The position numbers and the translations under genes were made by a program. A DNA stretch of 26,214 nucleotides from Paraglomus occultum (lineage: Eukaryota > Glomeromycota > Glomeromycetes > Paraglomerales > Paraglomeraceae). Shown in pieces: positions 1-8,320 of this stretch (positions are counted from its first letter, which is position 1; each line of letters starts with the position of its first letter). Location of the stretch: the NCBI GenBank assembly GCA_910592205.1, contig CAJVPJ010000401.1, positions 1 through 26,214 on the forward strand, written 5' to 3'. The notes under the pieces were generated by a model that was not told where the DNA came from, ran no database searches, and was given only the letters and a program-made list of their open reading frames with translations.

Positions 1-297
1 CAAGATAACAAGACTGATGTTGTGTATAGGCTCTATGAAGACAGGTTTGTTTTAATTGATTAATCATGGGTTACCATGTCCAATTCATCTAATTCTTGTC
101 ACAGCCAAGCTTTCTGCATAGTTTTGCTTACTCCAGGTATCAAAGACAAAACTGAATTTGAGATTGCCGTTGCCGATGATGATCAGTTCATATCCATCAA
201 GGGGAAATTTGCGAACAACTCAGCTTCTGGGAATAATATACTCTACAAAAAAATTTGGGCCCAATCTTGTGGAAATTTTGTGTTAATTGCTGTTTAG
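1..297 (+). CDS. Partial Hsp20-like small heat-shock protein (3' end; 5' end outside window)
   Basis: Likely a molecular chaperone of the alpha-crystallin/Hsp20 family. The frame open from base 1 stops at 61-63, but an intron at 45-104 (donor GTTTGT, acceptor TCACAG, 60 nt) removes that stop and joins two exons in frame (1-44, 105-297). The joined 78 residues read like the first half of an alpha-crystallin domain: a strand with TDVVYRLYEDSQAFCIV, the LLTPGIKDK turn that matches the family's LPGVKKED, then DDDQFISIKG matching the usual L-[ST]-I-x-G strand, and SCGNFVL matching the later [RE]-x-x-G-x-F strand. The protein stops right after this strand, so the usual final 30-40 residues with the I-x-I tail are missing; either a further intron was missed or the copy is truncated. 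The intron and the family are inference from motif resemblance; the upstream part cannot be seen. Confidence 0.42.
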
Positions 298-1089
298 CGC
301 TAAATTGTCAGAAAATTTTGTATTAGTTTAATGGTGCTTTATTATTTATCGCTTAGTGGTAATTCATTGTTGTAAGAATCTAGTGACAAATTAGTGCCTA
401 AAGTTGAAGATTAATGATATAACTATTGTTCACTTGGTTTGCGCTTACTTTGTATCATTTTCAAGATCTTAATGAAGATTAGCCTGCCAATATTAAACTA
501 AAATTTTCAAGAATGAGTGATTGTCAGATTCTGAAATGGCATACCCTAGAGAAAATATCCTTCATCACTATGAGTTCTATATTATGCAAGGTTGATATAT
601 CAGCAATTAAAGCAAAATATCTCTTCTCTGATTAATTTCAACTATCTATATCCTGGTAACAGAATAAGAAGGGATAACAGCAATGGGAAAATCTAGAACG
701 TCATCCCTCATGCTAACCTGTACCTGATGTCAAATGTTCACTTTGTCTGGTTTTGTTGCAGCATGCCCCATATGTATATGTAATTTGGCAATAAATTTGT
801 ACATATAAAAAGGGTAATAGTAAGTAAAAGTGTAAAAAGAACTATGAAATTAAAGGTCCTAGTTTAATACCTCTAAAACAATATACAATTGAGCCAGATG
901 TTGGGTTATTTCCGCAACAATCTCATTTATTTTGGCTTTCATAACTTAGACTTGCATAGTCTAGATACCAAGCCACATAACCAGAGCCTACCATATACCA
1001 TATCCATGAATTCCACTAATTTCCCAGCTAAATTTTTTAAGATTTCTTTTACTCCCCGAATACTGACAATTGCATCTCTAGATATTTAC
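298..1089. other. AT-rich spacer
   Basis: No convincing gene. Reading frames on both strands are short and broken. It contains one inverted fragment of a dispersed repeat at 732-770, listed separately. Confidence 0.6.
732..770 (-). repeat. Module A repeat fragment, inverted copy
   Basis: These 39 bases are, on the minus strand, identical to 26068-26106 at the far right of the window (begins TGGGGCATGCTGCAACAAAA). Similarity stops abruptly on both sides, so this is a short orphan fragment of the repeat family seen at 22.3, 23.1 and 26.1 kb, in opposite orientation. Confidence 0.8.
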
Positions 1090-1108
1090 TTTGAGCCTTT
1101 CAATGTCT

Positions 1109-1273
1109 TTAATCAAGAAGAGATTGACAAAGTTTCTTGCTGTAGCATTTACATTGTTCTGGCAATCTCTCAAGAATCGTAACAAAGCAGTCTTTTTCAT
1201 TGTAGGGATGGGCTCTGGATGCAAATTGGCTTTCTTCAGCTTGGATTAATTCAGGTTCACTCTCTTCAAGCAT
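1109..1273 (-). pseudogene. Decayed minus-strand coding remnant, unrecognised
   Basis: Two minus-strand frames look protein-like here. One runs from an ATG at 1273-1271 to a stop at 1109-1111 (54 aa; begins MLEESEPELIQAEES, contains CFVTILERLPEQCKCYSK). The other begins at an ATG near 1203 and gives a helix-like 39-residue stretch (KKTALLRFLRDCQNNVNATA onward, then LIKDIERLKVNI) before a stop near 1085. The switch from one plausible frame to another within about 100 bases, with stops on both sides, suggests a frameshifted relic, perhaps of a transposable element. I do not recognise the family, and chance open frames are not excluded. Confidence 0.22.
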
Positions 1274-3401
1274 GAATTGGGTTAGAACTGTTCATAATAA
1301 CAAAGGTTGATTTATGAAATGAGTATGTTTAACATTACTTATATCCGGCCAGATAAATCCATGAGTTTGCACATTGAGGGTCATGGAGACTTGTTGGCAG
1401 TCAGTCTCTGTATGCCTTCTTGCTTATGGAATGGCCATATATATAGTAATGAGGTTCAATTCTTCAGCACAGCTACTAATTTTAAATACATAACAGCCAG
1501 GATCGCGGTGACTGCCAATAGGAACAAAATTAACACATATATTAATATTACACAAATGAAAAGTTATAGATTTTTACTACCGAAATGGAAGACAAATACA
1601 GCATAACAAGAATGAAAATCTTGACTTACTCGCTCAGATAGAGAATATTTTACAATTTATCAGACTTCTCAAGTATTGAAGTTGAATACCACTGCCATCG
1701 TCATAATCACCGAAAGTGGGTCAATTTTGAGAATCTAAAGTCTTCCCGTCTTGCAAAGCTCTGTTAAAAGGTCATCCAAATTGTGATTCATATTTTCACC
1801 GATGTAAAAAATTTATTGTCCTGCGTCATCCTCGAATCGAATCCACAAACCCAGAGCCTAGACTTCCTAGATTACGATAAATAAGCAAACGAAAACTCGA
1901 ATAGAGCTGTGACATTTAGCTTTTGAAGTATGAGTTTTTTGGGGAAAAGACGCATAGAATGATGAATGAAAAATATAACCAAACACAATCGAGGCGAGTG
2001 TGTTATTATGCCATCAGCCGTATTGTTAAAAGTTTTGAATTGACTAACAAAAAAGATTATGCAAATGTTTATATAAAATTGGGTTGATTAGTGTAAAAAA
2101 TTCCTTCACTCACCGAATAAACATTAGATTCAGCCGAAAATGAATTATGAATCTAGGAAGTTTGTTCGTCTCATGAAAGTAGCTTTTGTAACCAATTATC
2201 ACGGCTGTAGTAATTGTATAGATGATAGAACGGCGTAGAACTATTTACACAAATTACTACAGCCCATCAAGCTTAATTGTTTCAGAATTAATCAGCCAAG
2301 TTGATAAATATGCGTGGTGTATTCGTCCGAATGACCAAATCCAGCAGTGTAAGCCAAAAACTTATTGTAATGTCAAATGAGTTTATTCGGAAGTTCGAAA
2401 TAACTAGAAACGTTCGAAAAAGTATTCCTTCAAAAAAAATCTTTAATTCGCTCTTCTTTTGTCTTTTTCTTCATATTTGTAATATAGGTAAAATTACCAT
2501 CAAAAACACTTCTTAATACAACATGTTAAGGAAAAAATTGGGTCTAGGCACGTAAAATCTGTTTAGCACTGCAAAGTTTTATACATATTAATATATTTTT
2601 GGAGAAGATTTTTTCTACTTTTCGGCCGCAACTCAGAGATGTTACTTTTTCAACACAATATCAACAGGATTAAAGCTTTGTTATTAATAATTGGTTATTC
2701 AACTGTATTGGATCATTAAATCTAACTCAAAGTATTTCCTGGATAATTTTAATTTTGTCGATTGCATACTGTTGTCAGCAAGTAACAGACAATAGTAGTG
2801 AACGAATCGATTATTTATAAACTATAATTTAACCAGTAAAGGCCTTGCTTTCACACAAGTCATGTTAATATTGAAGCAGTTTCTATCCAATCGTTATAAA
2901 AAAAGATGCCACTTCTTCTTAACACGTGCTATCAATAATGTAGTGTTCTGGCGAGTCTCCCAATAGTCAACATAGAACAAATGTAATTGTAATCTGAATT
3001 TTCTCACATCTGTGAGACAGATCGGCTCGGGACCATATTTCCCAGCAAGACAGTCATACAGATTATGAATGCTAAGTGTCTTATACCCGTTCACAAAGAA
3101 GAGCCGTCTTCTAAAAAATGGCGATTACTAATGGCAAATGAAACAGAGTGATGAATAGTAATTAAGGACAGGGTATGTCAAGATAAAAATGAACACGTTT
3201 CAAAATTGATCTGACATATACTCTGTTTGTCCGAACACTTTTGTACCATACGTGTTCTGAAGACAACGTGAAACAACACTGATCAACACGGAGATTTTCA
3301 ATATGGTAACGAATTTCATATGAAAAGAATTTCCAAACATTGGCACATTGCTCATGATGTAACCAGTCTTTTCCGTTTCCCACATTCACCTTAAAAGAAA
3401 C
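1274..3401. other. Gene-poor AT-rich spacer upstream of the ACAD gene
   Basis: Scattered open frames of 60-100 codons on both strands have no recognisable motif, no consistent splice structure and no conserved composition, so I treat them as chance. A GTAAGT donor-like hexamer on the minus strand near 1630 has no convincing exon attached. The promoter of the ACAD gene should lie at the right end of this interval, but I see no clear TATA box there. Confidence 0.5.
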
Positions 3402-3402
3402 C

Positions 3403-5178
3403 ATGGTTTATAAGATTCCATCGTTAGTCGAATCGCTTGTTTCCGATCGAGCCAAGAAGTTAATCGAGCTTCTTGACGATTTTGTCGAGGTACTTGATTC
3501 GTTTGGGAAAAAGAAAGACATCAAAACTTACAGTCTCAGTGCAACAGGATTTTGTCTGTCAGTAAATAATTATCATATCTTTTAGAATGAATGCATTCCT
3601 TCAGAACGTATCTTCCATGCCCAATTGGGAAAAGGAGAAGACCGATGGAAGGCAAGTTTGAGTTACATGATACGTCGTTTGTTTGTTTTTTGAAAGCGCG
3701 ATTCATAAAACTTTAATAAAAATAACCAAGTCCGGTTGAACTTCTAACCATTATCGGATTTCCTTGCTTTAGGTTGTGCCAAACGTAATTGAAGAGCTCA
3801 AAAAGAAAGCTCGAAAATTAGGTTTATGGAATTTATTTTTATCAAAAGACTACAAAGAGGGCGCTGGCCTCACAAATTTAGAATATGGTTTGATGGCAGA
3901 GATCACAGGAAAATGTTTGCGTCTTGCACCAGAGGTAACGCAGAAACAACAGATTTGTTCATTCTCATTATATCCAATGCCCACAATTCTTTCCACCTCA
4001 CAAAGTCATAACTCATTTTTCCAAAAAGGCCATAAATTGTTCAGCTCCAGATACCGGCAACATGGAAGTCTTTGCAAAGTATGGTACTCCGGAACAAAAA
4101 GCCAGATGGTTAACTCCGCTCCTCGAAGGCAAAATTAGGTCTGCTTTCGCAATGACCGAAAAGGCTGTTGCTTCCTCTGACGCCACAAACATTTCAACTT
4201 CGATAATTCGTGATGGTGACCATTACATCATCAATGGACACAAATGGTGGATCTCTGGTTCTGGTGACCCGAGATGTAAGGTGTTCCTAGTGATGGGGAA
4301 GTCAGATCCGAATAACAAAAACAAGCATCGGCAGCAGAGTATAGTGATAGTCCCAGCTGACACGGAAGGTATAACTATTGTTAGGCCATTGACGATTTTT
4401 GGATATGATGATGCACCAGAGGGACATTGTGAAATTATTTTCAAAAACGTAAGAGTCCCGAAACAGAATATTATTCTTGGCGAGGGACGAGGATTTGAGG
4501 TTATTCAAGGACGCTTGGGTCCCGGAAGAATTCATCATTGGTAATTCAGGTAGATTGTGTTGAGATTTACTGTCTGTTCAATGGGAACTAAATTTTTTTT
4601 TTGGTGTCCTCGATAGCATGCGAAGTATCGGGGCATGCGAAAGAGCTCTCGATCTGATGTTACTCCGAGTAACAGATCCGTCTCGTAAAACGTTTGGTAG
4701 ACTACTCGCTGAACATGGGACTATAGTTGCTGATATTGCCCGTATGCGTATAGAAATCGACCAAGCGCGGCTTTTGGTTCTTAATGCTGCTCATATGATT
4801 GACAAGAAGGGAGCCAAAGGAGCCATGAAGGAGATTGGAATGATCAAGGTGATAACGACATTTCTTGTATTATATTATAGTATTTAGTTTTCTATTCCGC
4901 AAGTCGATCGCGTATTCACGATAACGTTTGTCTTTTAGGTCATTGCTCCAGCAGTCCTTTTAAATGTACTAGATCGGTCGATACAAGCTCACGGAGCTGC
5001 AGGCGTGTCTGACGACTTTCCACTTGCCGCAATGTATGCCGCTGCACGTACGCTGAGATTTGCTGATGGGCCTGATGAAGTCCACATTCAACAGATTGGA
5101 AAACTAGAATTGAAGAGAGCAGTCGAAATTGGGAAGAATGCCGAGAAAAGACCGAGAAAGATTGTTAGTAAGCTTTAG
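3403..5178 (+). CDS. Acyl-CoA dehydrogenase, ACAD10/ACAD11 type, with peroxisomal PTS1
   Basis: FAD-dependent acyl-CoA dehydrogenase; it oxidises or processes an acyl-CoA at the alpha-beta position in fatty-acid breakdown. Six exons join in frame: 3403-3489, 3586-3651, 3773-3934, 4029-4540, 4617-4848, 4939-5178, giving 432 aa. Residues 44-73 match the family's [RQ]W-x(2)-P-x-[IV]-EELK...GLWNLFL entry; [12 protein letters not shown] follows at 108-119; [14 protein letters not shown] (146-159) is the FAD/substrate signature; GPGRIHHC (269-276) and [14 protein letters not shown] (371-384) are typical of ACAD10/11. FADGPDEVH (394-402) occupies the catalytic loop, with Asp396 where MCAD has Glu376. 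The protein ends SKL, a canonical PTS1, so import into peroxisomes is likely. There is no N-terminal aminoglycoside-phosphotransferase-like kinase domain, unlike animal ACAD11. The start ATG sits in AAACCATGG and begins the family's N-terminal helix. Substrate is unknown. Confidence 0.93.
3652..3772 (+). other. GC-AG intron (intron 2 of the ACAD gene)
   Basis: Exon 2 ends GATGGAAG and the intron begins GCAAGT, ending TTGCTTTAG. Joining here gives [18 protein letters not shown], matching the family without gap. The nearby GT (GTTTGA) would break the frame with the same acceptor. GC donors with an otherwise perfect AG|GCAAGT context are the usual minor class of U2 introns. Confidence 0.8.
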
Positions 5179-5234
5179 AAAGAATGTTAACTTTCACGTG
5201 ATTTATCAGAAAGTAGATCACGCGATTACAACGT

Positions 5235-5240
5235 AATAAA
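5235..5240 (+). terminator. Candidate polyadenylation signal of the ACAD gene
   Basis: AATAAA lies 57 bases after the ACAD stop codon in AT-rich DNA, a sensible position for 3' end formation. Such hexamers are frequent by chance at this base composition. Confidence 0.35.
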
Positions 5241-5382
5241 TTAAAGTTTCAGTTAAATTTATTGACGACCAGAAATTTTCAGGTCTTTACTCGTTTTTTG
5301 GCCTGTTGAGCGTAGTATGAGTGCTCGAATTAGGCAATTAATATACCCTGAGCGAGGAGAATGTGACCAACCTTCGCTCTCA

Positions 5383-5487
5383 TCAGGATTTAATCCCACC
5401 GCCCATGCTGTGGCTCGAGCGTATTCCTTTTTGCTCATCTGCTTCTTCCATGGAAGCAAAGGACATGCCACCAAATTTCACTCTCCC
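5383..5487 (-). CDS. Candidate C-terminal exon of an unidentified minus-strand gene
   Basis: A small island with higher GC than its surroundings. On the minus strand, an acceptor-like TATGACAG ends at 5488 and is followed by 34 codons and a TGA (5385-5383): GRVKFGGMSFASMEEADEQ, then KGIRSSHSMGGGIKS. The first part vaguely resembles the RNP1 region of an RRM (K-G-F-G-F-V-x-F followed by SMEEAD), but the key aromatic residues are not in place. No upstream exon was found between 5.5 and 6.2 kb. Two other frames are also open across the island (minus 5259-5474 and plus 5317-5514), so the real frame, if any, is uncertain. I do not recognise the family. Confidence 0.22.
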   Translation of the reverse strand, partial: GRVKFGGMSFASMEEADEQKGIRSSHSMGGGIKS

Positions 5488-5514
5488 CTGTCATATTTTT
5501 TAAAAGAGCTGTAG

Positions 5515-6987
5515 CATCCAGTTATGTTATCGATTGGAGAATGTAATGACTCATGGCATAAGTTCACGTGATTGACTACAGGAATGGCGCAAGAACTCTC
5601 GGATATGTGAAAGGAGGGGAAGGGAAAGGGAAAAAATGCAGTTAATTACTGCGTCCGTTTTACAAATAAGGTTTTAAATACCAGCGTTGGTGCGAACACG
5701 GGCCAATCTCTGATGAGAAAAAAATGGGGTAAACAAAGATCATTAGCCCGTGACCTGTTATTAAGACGTTTGGACACTCATTTAAGTCTTTTTGATGGAA
5801 AAAAAAAAGTTTTTTAGATTCTCGAATCATAATTAATCTTTTTTTTTGTTCCGGCCGACCACATGCGGCACCATTTTTTTCTTTTTGCAGCAGATATGAC
5901 GTTATTGACAAAGACGCTAATATGGGGGGACGTTGACGTGCTCTATGATATCATAATTCTTCCATCTGGTTCGATTCTATTCCGTTTCATTGTGTGTGGG
6001 AAACAGGATCTGTTGGCAGCGAATATGTTTGAGCCGAGAAATGGGGTTTGACCATGCCATTTGTAGTCTTGATGACCATTTACTAATAAAATATTGGATG
6101 GGGGAACTACAATTCTGGCGAGTTGTGATACAGGCAACAATATAACACACAATATGCGTAGAATCGTTGTTATACCGACAGATTGTAAATAACATGTACG
6201 TATTATATGTTACATAGCAAAGATGCTCTTTCAATTCGTTAATAATTTAGATGCGTGAGGTTCCCGAATTGGAATAGATGCTCGCTGTATCATTTGGATT
6301 AATACCATCAGACATTAAAAATAATCTCACCAATTGTAAATCATTCAGGTAGCCTGTGCTGCCCTGTGCCCAGCTCGAACAAACAAACACCAAAAAAATT
6401 CACTATGCTGCTGACATCACGTCCAATCACCAGACCAGATGTACACATGACCACTACTGGCCCAACATACCCAACATCCCATGGGTATACAGAAATAGGG
6501 GCAGATAAGCGATAAAATTAAAAACCGAGGAATAATAATAATAATGATGATATAATAAATGCTCGTCTGTATAAATAATAAATTTAATAAGTAGTAAAAT
6601 AAATAATATATAATATATTCCGGTTTAGATTAGTCCCTTCATCACATATTGACTTATTTAAAAAAAAATTTCCACAAAAGCAAAACATTTTTATACCCCA
6701 CCCACCCCCCTCTCTCATCGCACAATCTTAACTTTTCCCAGCCTCTCTATTGCCTTCCATATCACATACAATCACATCCTCACCCAATACAACATATTCT
6801 AACTGCCAACTGAACCATTCATATATCGTTCCCTCATTGTCTTGTACGGTCCTGGCAGTACATTACTACTATTTATACATTTGTATCTCACCAATACCTT
6901 ATTACAACACGGGAAGCCTCGCTGCGCTTGGTGACACCGTATTATCGTTTTAGACCTCAAACTCCTTGTGACTACTGGTATCGAAAT
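5515..6987. other. Spacer and upstream region of the C2H2 gene
   Basis: No supported gene. It holds homopolymer A/T runs, an imperfect ATA tract near 6531-6560, and a C-rich stretch at 6696-6710 (CCCC-A-CCC-A-CCCCCC). The last 400 bases before the C2H2 gene are rich in pyrimidine and CA/AC, like a long fungal promoter and leader. Confidence 0.5.
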
Positions 6988-6995
6988 TATATAAA
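6988..6995 (+). promoter_or_regulatory. Candidate TATA box of the C2H2 gene
   Basis: TATATAAA, about 138 bases before the ATG at 7133. It is followed by a pyrimidine-rich patch and an AC-rich leader. Position and sequence fit a fungal TATA element; no other support. Confidence 0.4.
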
Positions 6996-7132
6996 CAGAG
7001 CTCTTTTCCTCCTGAACTGACGGAGAAATTGATACAACCACACATCACATACATAACAATCATAGTTACATCATAATCACATCACAATCATATAAATCCG
7101 TCAGAAATATAAACTTACAAGACACATTCGCA

Positions 7133-8232
7133 ATGGACTCCATGGGCTACAATCAAGAGCAGATGGTAGAAAGTGGAAGACTTTATGCTGCCGGTGACCA
7201 AATGTCGAGGGTTAAAGGTACGGCGAAACATGTTGATTAGCAAACATTGATAGGTCAAGATTATCCAGATAATGTAGCAAGAATATATTTATGATAAACC
7301 GAGAAACAGAAAGAAACCCATATCCCAGTAGAGACGAGTAGAGACGAGTAGAGACACGCGCGCTCTTACGTACGCTCACTCTCACGTACGCTCACTCTCG
7401 TGCGCACACGTACACTGACTCTCTCTTACTTTACTACCCACCACTGCGACTGCTACAACAATGTTCCCACTCTTGTTTTCAGCTTTCACAGTGACTAAAC
7501 TCGTATCTTTTCTCTTCTTCCCAACACAGTCGAGCAGCCAATGCAATTAGTCGACCATTCTCACCACCCACCGCTTCTCAGGAGAGATGACCACTCTCAA
7601 GTAGTCGTTCCCCAACATTCGGCCAACCATGGCTCCCCTCCTTCTACAACCACAAAGACTACCTATACTTGTAAACACTGTGGGAAGAAGTATAAACACA
7701 GGAACTGTTTGGTCAAAGTAGGTTAATCGACGACGACCGTTTTTTATAGAACTGGCAATGTAACGACGTCACCACCTGAAAACCGCCAAAACTGTTATCA
7801 CGGGTCGCTTATTTTATCTTTTTTTACGTTTTCTAGCATTTATGGGAACACCACGAGAGCTGGGAATTGTGTCTAAAGTTTAACCTGACTAAACACCAGC
7901 AGGTGCAGATGATGGAGGTATGTCTAGCATATATAACTTGGCAAGGGACAGGTGTAAGCGAGGTTGGGAGGTGTCGGTAGTAACCTTTAAGGCAAGTCGA
8001 GCGGGTGTGAAAGAGTGGGAGTGAACGTGGAAAAAACAAGGGGTATTACTATGTGATAAGTACTAACGAACGCTTTTATGGGTTTTTTTTCTATTCGATT
8101 TGACGTACGGCTTTCGGACTACTTGACAACAATGACAATAACCGTTGCCGTTTTGATATTTTCTTACAACAATCTTTTTCTAATCAGGCCGCACAAATTC
8201 TTGTGGATCTCGCTTGTATAAAACAACATTAA
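7133..8232 (+). CDS. Small C2H2 zinc-finger protein, fungal KHLWEH type
   Basis: Probably a nuclear regulator that binds nucleic acid through one C2H2 finger. Four exons join in frame: 7133-7217, 7530-7717, 7837-7917, 8188-8232, giving 132 aa. The finger is Cys76-x2-Cys79-x12-His92-x3-His96, with Tyr and Leu at the standard hydrophobic positions (CKHCGKKYKHRNCLVKH). It continues into HLWEHHESWELCLKFNLTKH and QQVQMMEAAQILVDL, a helical extension I associate with a conserved group of fungal single-finger proteins. Residues 1-70 are low complexity and rich in His, Gln and Ser. Intron 2 falls exactly before His92 and so splits the finger. Intron 1 (312 nt) is long and contains tandem repeats. The start is the first ATG after the candidate TATA box; a second in-frame ATG lies three codons later. 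DNA target and pathway are unknown. Confidence 0.85.
7327..7399 (+). repeat. Tandem repeats inside intron 1 of the C2H2 gene
   Basis: About three copies of the decamer AGTAGAGACG (7327-7355) are followed by two copies of an ACGTACGCTCACTCT unit (about 7367-7398). Both lie in the intron, away from the splice sites. Confidence 0.8.
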
Positions 8233-8280
8233 ACATTTTATCCCATTCTCTTCATTTTCCCTTCATTCCGACCATACATT

Positions 8281-8320
8281 CCACTCCACTCCACTCCACT
8301 CCACTCCACTCCACTCCATT
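8281..8320 (+). repeat. (CCACT)n minisatellite in the 3' region of the C2H2 gene
   Basis: Seven perfect copies of CCACT plus one variant CCATT, starting 49 bases after the stop codon, probably in the 3' UTR. The surrounding 100 bases are almost purine-free. Confidence 0.9.
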
